Origin: Shinisaurus crocodilurus | Lineage: Eukaryota; Chordata; Lepidosauria; Squamata; Shinisauridae | Direction: 5' to 3' | NCBI GenBank assembly: GCA_021292165.1 | Contig: CM037878.1 | Location: forward strand, 7,432,857 to 7,496,856 | Length of the DNA: 64,000 nucleotides | Shown here: positions 9,261-20,164 of the stretch, piece by piece | Layout: each line of letters opens with the position of its first letter | How positions within the stretch are numbered: position 1 is the first letter of the stretch | Program-made: the position numbers and the translations under genes | The notes under the pieces: model-generated | Database searches by the model: none | Seen by the model: only the letters and a program-made list of their open reading frames with translations | Told to the model about the DNA's origin: nothing

Positions 9261-12200
9261 AACACCCCGCAGCCCGGGTTTGCAGAACTTGGCGCTTTGT
9301 TGCAGCTGGTTGGAAGACTGGGAGATCCGCGGCTGCCCTGGCCTGCAAGGAGGATCTGGCGTGCTGGGCGGCGTCACTGCTTCCCTTTGCTGCGGCGGGG
9401 ACCCCCAGGGGCTCTGGCCAGGTGCCCCTCCCGCCCGATGAACCTGGAAAGGCAGCCTTGGTGCGATTTGCTGGACCTCTGGGTTGCCCTTCAAGCCCCC
9501 GTAAGCCGCCCCTGCAATCACCACGTGCATCCGTGGGCCTAGAGGCACGTTGGTGTGGGCTGTACCCGGTTGGTCATTCTGGAGCGTTGCAGCCGCTACT
9601 GTCGCAGAAACCGTCTCTCTTCCCCATGCGTCGTACCAGTGCAACTGTGCCCAGTGAGCGTACTTGGGCCGTTTTAGCACTGCTGTGCGGCGACGTCTGT
9701 TTCACACACATTTCCTTTGGAGTAATGTAACCGTGTTGTTATCACCTTTTTTCCATTTTACAAGCTTCATAGTTTAGCCTTGCCAAGCCTTGCGCTTCCT
9801 GAGGCAGTGTGCAGAATTTCCACGCAGAGTCCTAGAAGTTGCATGCACTGCGTTACAGGCTGCAGCGTCGCCTTGTTGTCTTGCCTGTTTTCCACCTTCT
9901 TCTTTCTGGAGCGCAGCAGCTGCTTCCCCGCTGCACCAAATCTGATCAAAACCCTAGAAGTTGCATTCAGTATGAAGGCCCTGCGGCCCACGCCAAGCTG
10001 CAACATCGTCGTCTGGTCTTGCACGTTTCCACCTGCTTCTTCCATTCGGGTTGTTGCAGAGGCCTCTTTCCGCCTTGCCGTGATCTTGGCAGTGTGAAGT
10101 CGCAGCAGTAGCGTGACAGTCCAGCAGCTGCACGCAGGGAGGCCTTGCAGGCTGCAGCTGACCATAAACCTCAGCATTGTCTTGTGCTAAGTATCCCTGC
10201 CTGGCCCTTTGGATTATTTACAGCAGCTGCGACGTCTTCCTTGTCTGGAGATCTGTGCCACATGTAATCCGAAAACTGTGAACTTGGCCGCGTACCTGTT
10301 GCTCTGAACCACAATTGCATGCATGTCCCTGCTCTGCAAAACCACGGCAATGTTCTCTCTCTAGATCTGCCTGATTCTTTGGGATTAAAAAACTGGCAAC
10401 TTTCCCCAAGCAGCTGTCTTGACCTTGCGTCGCCACAAGAGTGCGCATTGTGTCTGCCAGTGCGCAGCAGCCGAAGCCGCAGCATGCAGTGAGAGGGGCT
10501 GTGTGTGTGTGTGTGTGTGTGTGTGTCAACAACGCTTGGCCCTCCTGGCATATAAGATCAACAGCAAGCCCAGAAAAATAACACAGCCTCAGTGCACGCA
10601 CACGGAGTTTATTCCTCCCCTTCACGCGAGCGGCGACGTGGGCACCCAGCGGTAGAACACGGTGATAAAAAGACAAGAAGGGAAGCATGGGACGAACAGG
10701 TAAGGGGCTTGCTTGGGCTGCTACTGGTGGTGGTGAATGAATGCATCCCCTGTTGTATCAAATTTCTTGTCTTGTTCATTCCTGTTAGAGGAGCTTAGAC
10801 AGCTCGAGAGACCGCTCAAGAGTAGATTGATGGAGTCCATTCCCAAACCCTGTTTAGGAATGATGCCAAGTCTGTGGTCGTGGACCAGTGTTCTTAAAAA
10901 TTATATTTGATGAAATGTTGACCCCCACAATCTTTTAAAAAACAAAACTGCAGTGTACGCTTAAAAATTGCACACCATCTAAAGCGAACCAGAATATGAG
11001 AAAGTTCCAAATATCTGTAAATTATATCAGGACAGTGAAACATTCCACGTTAAGTATTCTAAAAATAAGGTGTGTGCGTTTGTGTTTGTGTTGGGAGGGA
11101 AGGGAAGGGGGAGGGGATACCAGATCTCCTCATATCCCCCAAGCATCCAGGGTAAGGTAAACAAAATCCTAAACTAACAGAGAAAAAGTAGAAAAGTTCC
11201 AAAGCTTTCGTACTGGCTGGTGGCTGATGCCTTGCCTCTCTGACTTTACGTAGACCTGATGAGACCTGTGTAAACCTGCATCTTGGGATGATAAAGGATC
11301 GGCTTGCCCCTGTAGAATCTGGATTTCAACATGAATTTTGATTTAAAATCAGAAATAAAAAAGCAAAGTTGTTAGCCCTCGTTGTTGCGTGTAAGTTAAA
11401 AAAAAATGGTTGCTGTGCTAACACTGGAGACTTTTGGTATCTTTGGTACAGATTTTTTAAAAATCCTAGATTTGGGGTGTGTGCCTTTCACCTTGGCTTT
11501 ATGGTGGGATCATCCACTGAACTCACAGATCCATGTGTCCCTTTTCCTGACCGCAGTGTGATTACACCAGCTTCCTGTTCTGTACCAAAAGAAGGTTCCC
11601 GGGTAGCTCCCCCTTTAGAAATGGGTAGCTAATGACTCTGGAGGGCTCAAGTGAGTGAGCCAAACCACAGGGCCAAAATAGATGGGATGGGATAGCCTTT
11701 TGCCTTCCCTCTTTCACCTCCCCTTTGAGCTCTCTCATGCCAGGTGGAAGAAAAGTGCCTTTGGCGAGGGCGTGTGAGGAAGAAGGTGCCACTCCCTTCT
11801 GATGTAAGACCTCACTCTCCACCGTATATACGTATATACGTGAACAGGGCACATTTGCGAATAAGCAAATGTGGGTGCCCCGTCATATCTAGCTTGGCCC
11901 AAACGTTGCAAGAGAAGTCAAGAAAACTGAAGGCAAGAGAAGGCCAATTTTTTTTTTGCCAGTCTGATTGGGCAGATACATTTCTACGCTTGCAACTTGG
12001 AAGCAATTTCGAGCTTTGAACACCCATGTTTGCTTGCCTGTTTTTTGTGGACATCAATTGCATTGCATTTGTGCGCGTGCACGCACACACACACAAACAC
12101 ACACGTACGTGTCGTTCTTCCTCGTGGGGGTGGTGGAATTTCTGTAGTGGCTGTCATGGGAAGGGAAAGAGGGAGCGTGCCTATGCCTTTCTGAGTTGCT

Positions 12201-12455
12201 GGACTCTCTTTACATGGCTTGGTGGTGCTTCTGTTCTGAGACTCGTGGGCCATCCGCTCCGCCTTCTGTACCACGGGGCTGTGGAACAGATTACATTTCT
12301 GTATTTAGCTCGCAGATTGATCCAGCTGCCGGCCTCTTGAGGTGGCTTGTTTTCTTGGTGGATAAGGATAAGGGAGGATTAGAATCCATAACCTGGGATA
12401 TAGATGCATTTGGGAGCAATGCTTTTTAACTTGTCCCTAAATGATCTGGGGTTGT
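9261..12455. other. No recognised gene; mostly single-copy-looking
   Basis: From the island edge down to 12.4 kb I see no clear repeat family except simple runs. A donor-like CAG|GTAAGG lies at 10698-10704 and an acceptor-like TTTGTTGCAG at 9297-9306. These could belong to an untranslated leader of a gene starting in the island, but no coding exon is recognisable between them. Confidence 0.4.
10500..10527. repeat. (GT)n microsatellite
   Basis: About 13 uninterrupted GT units follow GAGAGGGGCT. Length is likely polymorphic. Confidence 0.95.
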
Positions 12456-12460
12456 TGCTG

Positions 12461-12700
12461 TTGTTTATTTGTTTATTTATTTATTATATTTATACCCCAC
12501 CTTTTTTCCTGCAAGGAATCTTCCTTACATAATCTTCCTCCTCCTCTCCATTTTATCCTCACAACAACCCCGTGAGGTAGGTGAGGCTGAGAGTCAGTGA
12601 CCGGCCCAAAATCACCCAGTGAGTTTCATGGCCGAGCGGGGACTAGAACCCGGATCTCCCGAGTCCCAGTCCAACACTCTCACCACTACGCCACCCAGCT
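12461..12700 (-). mobile_element. CORE-SINE (T1 family)
   Basis: The minus-strand copy starts at about 12700 with the reverse complement of GCTGGGTGGCGTAGTGG and includes the box B-like motif (seen as GGACTAGAACCC on the plus strand), the CORE-type body and a (TTTA)n tail complement at 12461-12490. It sits directly upstream of a CR1 copy. Confidence 0.85.
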
Positions 12701-12714
12701 CCCTGGGCGGTTAC

Positions 12715-13812
12715 GAGGTGAGCAGTGAGGTTGGCCAAGTTTTTTGATGACACCAAATTATTTAGGGTGGTTAAAACAAGACGGGATTGTGAAGAGCTCC
12801 AAAAGGATCTCTCCAAACTGGGAGAACGGGCATCAGAATGGCAAACGCGGTTCAATGTAAGCAAGTGTAAAGTGATGCATGCTGGGGCAAAAAAAAATCC
12901 CAAAAAGCATCCTGACGTTAAGCGTCGACCTAGTATGTGGCGGCTGTGAAAAAGGTAAATTCCACGGTATGGGGATCAGTAGGCAAGGAGTTGACAAGAA
13001 ACCTGCTAATATCATCCTGCCCTTATACAGATCTATGGTGTGACCGCACCTGGAATCCTGTGTACCGTTCTGGTCACCGGCCGCACCTCAAAGAGGATAT
13101 TGTAGAGCTGGAAAAAGTGCAGAAAAGGGCAACCAAAGTGATTAAAAGGCTAGAGCAGTGTTCTCCAACCTTGGGTCTCCAGATATTTTTGGCCTACAAC
13201 TCCCAGCATGCCCCTCCCAGCATGCCCCAGCATGCCCCATGCCTTTGAGGAAAGGTTACAATGTTTAGCTTAGAAAAACTTTAGCTTAGAAAAACGTGAG
13301 TAAGGGGAGACATGAGAGAGGCGTATCAAGTTATGTGTGGTGTAGAGAAAGTGGATGGGACATTTTTCTCCCTCTCTCTCATAATACTAGAACCCAGCGG
13401 GGTCGTCCCATGAAGCTGATTGGTGGGAGATTCAGGACGGATAAAAAGGAAGTCCTCCTTCGCACAGCGCAGAGTTAAACTTTGGGATTTGCTGCTACAA
13501 AATGTAGTCTTGGATGTTTGGATGGTTTTAAACTTGGACGATTTTAAAAGGGGATTCAGCAAATGCATGGAGGATATCAGTGGCCACTAGTCCTGATGGC
13601 TCTATGCTTCCTCCAGTATCAGAGGCAGTCCGCCTATATATGTGCACCAGTTGCTGGGGAACATGGGCAGGAGGGTGCTGTTGCACTCATGCCTTACTTG
13701 TGGGTTTCCCCACGGACAGCTGGTGGGCCACTCTGTGAACAAATGCTGGACTAGAGAGGCATTTGGTCTGATCTGCCACGGCTTTTCTTATGTCCTTCTT
13801 AGATCCTTCTTG
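12715..13812 (+). mobile_element. CR1-type LINE, 3' third, interrupted
   Basis: Reverse-transcriptase wording is clear in the fragment AKFFDDTKLFRVVKTRRDC, followed by LQKDLSKL, FNVSKCKVMH and later LEKVQKRATKVIKRL. The frame is then cut by a hAT fragment at 13156-13240. After it come the C-terminal remnants and a long 3' UTR (GCTGGGGAACATGGGCAGG) ending in a CTTATGTCCTTCTTAG-like tail. Stops and frameshifts show it is dead. It is an older subfamily than the copies at 38288 and 58417. Confidence 0.85.
13156..13240. mobile_element. Palindromic hAT MITE, group A, left arm only
   Basis: The terminal repeat CAGTGTTCTCCAACCTTGGG is present with the arm down to the hairpin centre, then a short tandem of CCCAGCATGCCCC. 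The right arm is absent. It interrupts the CR1 frame after KRLE; the CR1 resumes at about 13241. Confidence 0.75.
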
Positions 13813-13881
13813 TGTCCAAGCTGGCTCTGATTGAAAACAAAACACACACACCCCATCTGAGCAGAGGGCCATAGTCTAGGG

Positions 13882-14022
13882 CAGGGGCTCTCCAACCTTG
13901 GGTCCCCAGATGTTGCTGGATGACAGCTCCCAGAATCCCTTGCCATTAGCCATGCTGGCTGGGTATGCTGGGAGCTGTAGGCCGGCCAGCAACATCTGGG
14001 GACCCAAGGTTGGAGAGCCCTG
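13882..14022. mobile_element. Palindromic hAT MITE, group A variant, complete
   Basis: A 141-bp inverted repeat has ends CAGGGGCTCTCC and GGAGAGCCCTG and is flanked by GTCTAGGG (13874-13881) and CTCTAGGG (14023-14030), a 7 of 8 match to a hAT target duplication. It differs from the main group A in its middle, with AGATGTTGCTGG in place of AGATGTTTTTGG. Confidence 0.8.
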
Positions 14023-14180
14023 CTCTAGGGTATAATTCAGGCTTAAACTCTCCAATATCCTCCCGTTTCATCTAGGGGCGATTTCGACGACCGGGAACTG
14101 TTCCCAGTCCACGCTATGCTGCTTTCGTGTGTGTCCCCTGATGGCGCAGCGTTCAGATTGCCATAAATCCTAACCGGAAG

Positions 14181-14243
14181 ATGCTACCTGGGATTGAACC
14201 CACAACCTTCTGCATGCAAAGCAGTGGCTCTACCTGTGAGCTC
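14181..14243 (-). mobile_element. tRNA-derived SINE (T2 family), head fragment
   Basis: On the minus strand this reads as the tRNA-like head GAGCCACTGCTTTGCATGCA followed by a box B-like GGTTCAATCCC variant. The body is missing. Directly to the right a group A MITE begins. Confidence 0.6.
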
Positions 14244-14254
14244 TTTCTCTATAG

Positions 14255-14392
14255 CGGGGCTCTCCAACCTTGGGTCCCCAGATGTTGCTGGCCTACAGCT
14301 CCCAGAATCCCTTGCCGTTGAGCCATGCTGGATGGGTATGCTGGGGAGCTGTAGGCCAGCAACATCTGGGGACCCACGGTTGGAGGGCCCTG
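14255..14392. mobile_element. Palindromic hAT MITE, group A variant
   Basis: The arms CGGGGCTCTCCAACCTTGGG and the matching right end GGAGGGCCCTG enclose a hairpin of about 138 bp. The flanks CTCTATAG and CTCTACGG agree at 6 of 8 positions, a decayed target duplication. It lies 232 bp from the sister copy at 13882. Confidence 0.75.
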
Positions 14393-14944
14393 CTCTACGG
14401 CTCCAAAACTGGAATTTGTTAACCCATTTTTAGGGTTTGACGAAAGTGTATGGGGTGGTGTGCCGTCTATGTGAAACGATGCGGTCTCCCATCTCCTGTG
14501 TTTTCTCCTGATTTCATGATCTCAATCCCGCAGTCCCATCACCTTCAGCCCTTGTTAATCTGGTCATTCCACTAGCATTGAGGTTCTCACCCTGGATGGA
14601 CCGCCTTCCGTGCAGTTTGGGAGGGAAGGGTTAATTCTCCCCTTCCGTGCACCCCCCAAAATCACCCCCATGTGGCAGTTCAACTTAGGGGGAAAACTTC
14701 CATCGATGTCAAAGGAAGCTTTCTGGGGCCGTGATTCGGATGGGAAATTAATTGGCTGGTTTTGCCTTCCGTGAAAATGCCAATAAAGCCTAGTAATTAT
14801 TCCAAAATGTGCATATATCGGTAAAATTTAGCATATGAAAAAATGTATGCAGGTTTTTGTCCTATGGGCCTGGGCCCCAAATCTTTTGAGTGCCTAGCAA
14901 CGCCCCAACATTCCCCCTGAAAGTTCCTGGTTGGTCACCATGGG

Positions 14945-15160
14945 AACCAGGAAGCTGGAGCTGGTGGACCTTTGGCTTGATCAAGCAGAGGTTCTTATGG
15001 AGGAGGAGTTGGTCAGTGGCTATCAGCCTTGATGACTCCGTTGAACCTCCATGTCTGGAGGTATTATATCTTTGAATACCAGTTGCTGGGGTGGGGAGCA
15101 AGGGGGGGGCTTATTGCCTTCAGGCCCTCCCTGCGGGCTTCCTGGACAGTGGGCGGGACT
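14945..15160 (+). mobile_element. CR1-type 3' UTR fragment
   Basis: The wording GGCTTGATCAAGCAG, GGTTCTTATGGAGGAGG, GTCAGTGGCTATCAG and CCAGTTGCTGGGG matches, in rearranged form, the CR1 3' UTR type at 6355 and 13560. Order and edges are uncertain. Confidence 0.5.
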
Positions 15161-15167
15161 TGGAGGA

Positions 15168-15340
15168 CAGGGGTGGGGAACCTCTGGCCTGTGGAGGCTT
15201 GGGCTTCCTCTGCAGGGCCCCCCCCCATCCTCAGGCCTGGGGAGTACTGGGGACCTGGGGAGGAGGCAGGGAGGGGAATCTCCTGTTATCTCCGATCTTT
15301 GATTGGAGATAACGAGGGGATTTCAATTGGGAAGAGGGAG
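15168..15340. mobile_element. hAT-like fragment, group D end
   Basis: It begins CAGGGGTGGGGAACCTCTGG, which matches the inferred left end of the group D element at 45511. The right end could not be paired. A local inverted repeat (TTATCTCCGATC / GATTGGAGATAA) lies at 15284-15312. Confidence 0.4.
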
Positions 15341-15429
15341 GAGAGAGTCCAGCCCGGTGGGCTAGCCGCCTCCCCCAATGGGGGAAGCCGGCACACAGCC
15401 AAGCAGGATGTTCAACTAGCTCAGCAGCT

Positions 15430-15508
15430 GGCTGGGGGATGATGGGAGTTGTGACTTGTAACCCAACACATCTGGAGGGCGCCAGCTTGGAGACGGCTGG
15501 ACTAGCTG
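15430..15508. mobile_element. Palindromic MITE, group B, right arm
   Basis: GCTGGGGGATGATGGGAGTT runs into AACACATCTGGAGGGCGCCA and a CTTGGAGACGGCTGG end. Only one arm is present. Confidence 0.6.
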
Positions 15509-15509
15509 G

Positions 15510-16058
15510 GCTTTTCTTCTGTGCTTGGCATCCACGGTGTTGTGCTAACTGTCTCTCTCTCTCGAGGGGACTTGCCCTCCCTCAGTCGCCTAATTCCTAG
15601 TGTGCATCTGAGCCGCTGGCTGTTCCGACCTGCCTTGAACCTGTGCTCAGCCGGCCTTGGCTGTGCTTCTCAAGCCTCTGTTCCTGGCCGCAGCTGGCTG
15701 GGATAAGCTGTGTTCCCTGCTTGGCCTGGATGCCTTAAAAAAAAGAAACAGTCCTCGAGGGAGGAAACGGGCTCGTTTATTAGCCGTGGAGATAATTGGA
15801 TTCAGTTGTGCGAAGGCTGGGCTGAGCCATTGCTAATCGCTCCCTGGTGATAAGCAAGTTTGCCGGCAGCCAGACCAGGGTGGAGAGGGGTGGAAGCATT
15901 GCCCCCTTTCTCCTGAGGGAGGCACTGTTCTTTCAACAGGGCAGAAGTTCAACCGGAGAAGCCTTTCCCGGTATGGGGATATAATAACTGCTGACTGCAC
16001 CTGCTGGATTTCTGCCCGCACTGCTTAACTTAGCTTATGGGATTGTTGAAGGCTGCAA
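15510..16058. other. No recognised gene or repeat
   Basis: Apart from a short CT run at 15552-15563 no repeat family is recognised. Small frames occur on both strands without motifs. Confidence 0.35.
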
Positions 16059-16060
16059 GG

Positions 16061-16086
16061 TATGTGTGTGTGTGTGTGTGTGTGTG
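16061..16086. repeat. (TG)n microsatellite
   Basis: About 13 TG units follow GCAAGGTATG and run into a G-rich stretch. Confidence 0.95.
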
Positions 16087-16262
16087 GGGAGATTCTGCCT
16101 GGGCTGCAGACTGAGGGACAGGCCGGCATCTCAAGCAGCGAAGGATGGGCGCTGGCTGGGGTGATGGGAGGGGAAGAGGACTGTGCCCGAGGGAATCTGA
16201 ACTGGCCCTGAGTGAGGGCGGGAACCAGATGCTGCCATTTTAATCACCAACGGAGCAAAACG

Positions 16263-16388
16263 GCCTCCCCTTAGTCGGTGCCCTCCAGAGGCTTAGGACT
16301 ACAACTCCCATCAACCCCAGCCGTGCCTGCTGGGGGTGATGGGAGTGATACTCCTGAGCCTCTGGAGGGCTCTGACTAAGGGGAGGCT
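16263..16388. mobile_element. Palindromic element, group B-like
   Basis: The arms read inward from GCCTCCCCTTAGTCGGTGCC on the left and its near complement at 16370-16388 on the right. The ACTACAACTCCCATCA-type interior is shared with group B. Arm identity is high but not perfect. No flanking 8-bp duplication was found, so the superfamily is inferred only. Confidence 0.65.
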
Positions 16389-16540
16389 GCATCACAGGGC
16401 AGAAGTGGAATGTTATCGGATGTGGACCGATTTGAACCGCTTGACCATGGTCATGTGTGACCATCGCTTTGTCATCCACCCGGAGAACCGTTTGTTATGG
16501 GGCGAATTGAGAAAAAGGATAAACAAACAAACAGGCAGAT

Positions 16541-16632
16541 ATATGGAGCTGCCTTGAACTGAGCGAGACGGTTGGTCCACTTCGCCCGGCGCTGTCCGGT
16601 CCACTCGGAATGGCAACGGCTCTCCAAGGGCC
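16541..16632 (-). mobile_element. tRNA-derived SINE (T2 family), tail part
   Basis: The plus strand shows GGAGCTGCCTTGAACTGAGC, GGTCCACTTCG and GGCAACGGCTCTCCAAGG, which are the complement of the T2 3' body. The tRNA-like head is not clear. Confidence 0.55.
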
Positions 16633-16867
16633 GGGTTCGAGTCCTGCCTAGCTCGGCTGCCTGAGCGGATCCTTCTGCCTGGACGTTCCAGGGGCTGAAC
16701 GTGAGGCCGTGACCCCGAGCTCTAGTCCCTCCCCAGGGCAATATCGTTGGGTCAAGCGGTCTAGTGCTCTCCGCTTCTGACTGGCGGCAGAGTTCAGACA
16801 AGGAGGCCCTGCCCCGGCCTGTCCTGCCCGGAAAGGTACCTCTTGGGCTTGTCTTATTCCCGGTAGG

Positions 16868-16975
16868 CCACCCAGAGCCCTCCAGATATTTTGGGCTACA
16901 ACTCCCATAATCCCCGGGCATTGGCCATGCTTGCTGGGGGCAGGTGGGTGCTGTAGTCGAAAACATCTGGAGCCC
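16868..16975. mobile_element. Palindromic MITE, group B-like
   Basis: The left arm AGCCCTCCAGATATTTTGGG with GGCTACAACTCCCATAATCC is paired with GTGGGTGCTGTAGTCGAAAA and CATCTGGAGCCC. The arms are diverged, so this is an old copy. Confidence 0.6.
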
Positions 16976-17032
16976 CCCCCCCCCCGTCTGGCCTGCCCCT
17001 GCTTTTTATTCTACCGAAGTCGTCGTGTGGAA

Positions 17033-17159
17033 CAGCCGTTCCCAGCCCGGTGCCCTCCAAGTGTGTTGGACCGGAGCTCCCATCATTCCCAGCCAGCATG
17101 GCCAATGATGGGAGTTGTAGTCCAACACATCTGGAGGGCAGCCAGGTTGGGGAAGGCTG
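17033..17159. mobile_element. Palindromic MITE, group B, both arms
   Basis: Both ends of the group B hairpin are present, CAGCCGTTCCCAGCCCGGTG and GGTTGGGGAAGGCTG, with the GCCCTCCAAGTGTGTTGGA and TCCAACACATCTGGAGGGC blocks as complementary arms. No target duplication remains, unlike in group A. Confidence 0.75.
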
Positions 17160-17466
17160 ATACAGATCGTAAAGAAAAAAAGGCCTTGCAAATGACTGCA
17201 CGAGCTCCCCTGGGGGTTTCCTTTTTCCTCTTTCTGGCAACTGACTTCTAGAGGCCAGATCCTGACTGGGCGAGAGGGCTCCTGGCTGGTCAGCGGCCTA
17301 ATCCCTCAGCCCCCCCCTTTCTTTCTCTGTGTATCAATTTTGGGAGTTCATCCTGGATTAGAAACTGGAATGGGTGAGGGAGAAGAGGAGGAGGAGGAGG
17401 AGGAAGAGGAGGGCACCTGACAAAAGCCGTTTGGAGAGTTTTCTCACGCCCGGCTCCTCTGCTTCC

Positions 17467-17485
17467 GGGGGGGGGGGGGGGGGGG
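17467..17485. repeat. Poly-G tract
   Basis: There are 19 consecutive G residues. Such a run can form a G-quadruplex and is also a common site of length error in assemblies. Confidence 0.9.
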
Positions 17486-17842
17486 ACAGGCCGTCCTAAA
17501 ATGTTCCCAAGCAGCGGGACTGGCAGCCTGGCCGAGAAGGGCGATAGGGCCAGCTGGCCGTGGGAAACCTATCCTCCCACAGGTCCTGGTTGCTCCGAAG
17601 CCGCCTCTGCTCCCAGGGGCGCAGGTGGGGGGGACTCTGTATCCCTCTTAGCAACAACAAGCCAGTTTGTTGCAGGCAGAGGATGTGCTGGCTCATGCCA
17701 CTGCTGACTGGGGTGGGGCCAGACTCAAACCCAGCCTGCGTGCATGCTGGGGGATGCCGGAGCTGGTGAGTGTTGATAGACCTCGTTTGCCAGGGAGGGG
17801 ACATCTGTGTACCACTGCAATTTAGTGGTCTGTGGTTTTTTT

Positions 17843-17843
<1 letters not shown>

Positions 17844-17899
<56 letters not shown>
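17844..17899. repeat. (ATT)n microsatellite
   Basis: About 18 ATT units follow GGTTTTTTTGT. The adjacent sequence to about 18010 (CTGCCCCCAGGGAGCTTACA) resembles an old LINE or SINE tail but could not be placed. Confidence 0.95.
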
Positions 17900-17902
<3 letters not shown>

Positions 17903-18359
17903 ACTTTGATAGTGCTGGCAGTGCATTTGGCACTTTACTTTACAGCATCTCGTAAGCGAAACCAGACAGGTCTCTGCCCCCAGGGAGCTTACATTCTCTC
18001 ACCATCAGCAGTGGGGAAAGGCAGCAGAATTGAAGGGAGAGCTGAACGTGTAGAAATGCTCAGATGCCGTTTGGAGCAAGGGCCGAGGGGGGGTAAAAAA
18101 GCCAAAGCCCCCCCCCCTGTGGAAAAGGTGATCAGAAGGAAGAGAGAGGTGGCGGGGGTGTGTGTTGTGCAGATGTGTACACGCCCCCCCCCCGGACCAT
18201 AAGTAAACGCGACGGCCAGGACCGGGGCGGCGGCCTGCTGCTGACACAAGCCTCGGAGTGTAGCGGCCGTGCTGAAGGAGCAAGGCAAAGGCTGGCGGAG
18301 CAAACTGGCTGCCCGGTTGAGAGGCAGGGCTGTGCACCATCGGGTGCAGATCCTCAGGC

Positions 18360-18740
18360 CCCGGGGGGCAAAGTGTGCAGCCCACTTGGGGTCCCAATCC
18401 AGCCTTCTGGGGTTTCCCAGGTGGCCATGCCCCCTTTCCCCTGATTGCTGGCTTCCCGGCTTTTGTGCAGTGTCTCCCCGCCCCCCCCCCATTGTAAAAG
18501 GTCGAAATGCCTCTCCAAGGGCTCTGTCACTCGCAGTAAGAGCTTTAAGCTAAAATAATGCTGGCGTTTTTGGTGTTTTTGATAGTTTGCCCCCCCGTCC
18601 CTTTGGCCTTTTGTCCTACCCCTTTCGCTGCACCCTTTTTGCCTGTGGCCCCGCCCACCGCTGGAATGCACCCCCCCCCAGCTTCTCCGAAATGCAGTAC
18701 GGCCCTCGCCCTCGGGATGAAAGGGGCTTCAACACCCCTG
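18360..18740. mobile_element. Group D-related DNA transposon copy, degraded
   Basis: The blocks CCACTTGGGGTCCCAATCC, GTAAGAGCTTTAAGCTAAAA, GGCCCCGCCCACCGCTGGAA and CTTCTCCGAAATGCAG are shared, in the same order, with 60380-60725 and partly with 42440-42700. The end GGGCTTCAACACCCCTG gives a CAGGGGTG-type terminus, as in hAT elements. No flanking duplication could be shown. Confidence 0.55.
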
Positions 18741-18744
18741 CCCT

Positions 18745-19670
18745 GCGCCTTGGCCATTTGCGGATGGGGCCGGCCCTGTTTTGGCCAGGCGGCGCTAGGC
18801 CTGTCCCGCCCCCCGCGTCTCTTGCTGTGCCGCTTGCTTCTCACTTGGTGACCCTGACCCAAAGGAGCCATTCCCCCCCTCTCCCAGACTTGTGGATGCC
18901 CTGCGTGGCCGTGGCTCCGTGGCTTTTTGAGGCTAGTGAGTGGCCGTTCCGCAAGTCGCCTCTGGGGAAGTGAGAATGGCCTCCCAGGCAGAACAGCCGG
19001 AAGAGAGCCGGCTGCGTTTCGCTTGAATATGCCACAAATGGCTAATACGGGCAAGGATGTGGGTTCGCAGAGAAAATTGAGGTCTGAGCTTAGGGGGACG
19101 GACCCTGGCTCAGCGGTGGGCAGAAGGGAGGCCTGCGTCTGCTGGTAGATCCTTCGGAGATTTGCAGTAGATCAGCGAGGATTTCTGACTCCCGCTTGTT
19201 TAATGACAGCAGCGATGAGAACAACTTCCCTCTGGCCCTAAATTATACGGCTAGGATACTCGATAGCCTTGTAGGCTCCTTCCAACTCTATGGCCTATGA
19301 AATCTATGAAATCCAGCATGGATTTTCCTGTGGACAGGGAAAATATATTGAGGACTAGTAACTTGTTTGCAAGGCTGTGTGCTATCCCCGTTGGCCCCGC
19401 TGCCCCGCAGAGGGGGGCAGATGCTGGAAGGGGACATATATCCTTTATCCAAGGTTGATGAATCTGGAACATTGCCCCCAAGTGACTTCCTCACAGCCCT
19501 GGATCAGAATCCTGACACACGTTACAAGGGCAGGAGTGAGGACCACCCTTTTATCCACCGGAGTTGGAAGCACGGCAGAGCAGTTAAAGCAGGAGTGTTG
19601 GTCTTCGTTCAGCCCGAGGGATGAATTCTGTTTAAGAGGAGCTCCTGGCGGAGCACATTCTAGTTATTTA
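18745..19670. other. No recognised gene; small CR1-like tail
   Basis: The sequence near 19255-19300 (CTCGATAGCCTTGTAGGC, TTCCAACTCTATGGCC) is a CR1 3' end remnant. The rest shows no family or gene that I recognise. Confidence 0.4.
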
Positions 19671-19682
19671 TTTTATTTTTTT

Positions 19683-19920
19683 ATTTTATTTATTATATTT
19701 ATACCCCGCCTTTTTTCCTGAAAGGAACCCAAGGTGGCTTACATAACCCTCCTCCTCCTCTCCATTTTTATCCTCACAACAACCCTGTGAGGTAGGTTAG
19801 GCTGAGAGTCCAGTGACTGGCCCAAAGTCACCCAGTGAGTTTCATGGCCGAGCGGGGACTAGAACCCGGATCTCCCGAGTCCCAGTCCAACACTCTCACC
19901 ACTGCGCCACACTGGCTCTC
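19683..19920 (-). mobile_element. CORE-SINE (T1 family) with target duplication
   Basis: This complete minus-strand copy has a (TTTA)-rich tail complement on the left and head complement CTGCGCCACACTGGCTCTC on the right. It is flanked by the perfect direct repeat AGTTATTTATTT at 19672-19683 and 19921-19932, consistent with LINE-assisted insertion. It is the clearest T1 insertion site in the window. Confidence 0.88.
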
Positions 19921-20005
19921 AGTTATTTATTTGTCATTGTTTTTTATTCTGGTGGTGGGTTGGTCTGAAACACAAAAAAAATTGGGACGAGGAGGGGCCA
20001 GAGGA

Positions 20006-20055
20006 AGGGAGTTGTAGGCCAAAAACATCTGGGGACCCAAGGCTGGAGAACACTG
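20006..20055. mobile_element. Palindromic hAT MITE, group A, right half
   Basis: Only the outer part of the right arm remains, from GGGAGTTGTAGGCC to GGAGAACACTG. The centre and left arm are gone. Confidence 0.7.
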
Positions 20056-20164
20056 ATTTTGTGGATAATATTCTGTGTTAAGACTTATCTGGAGTGAGCC
20101 CCATATGAATAGACGGCACTGCCCTGTACTGACTCAGACCCTTCGGTCCTGCAAGTCTGCTAGC

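Noticed and set aside
10592..10720. Possible exon ending at CAG|GTAAGG (10,699)
   Set aside because: The donor is good, but no acceptor or conserved peptide could be paired with it.
14181..14243. tRNA gene
   Set aside because: Box B-like sequence is present, but no cloverleaf is complete and the same head recurs in T2 SINEs.
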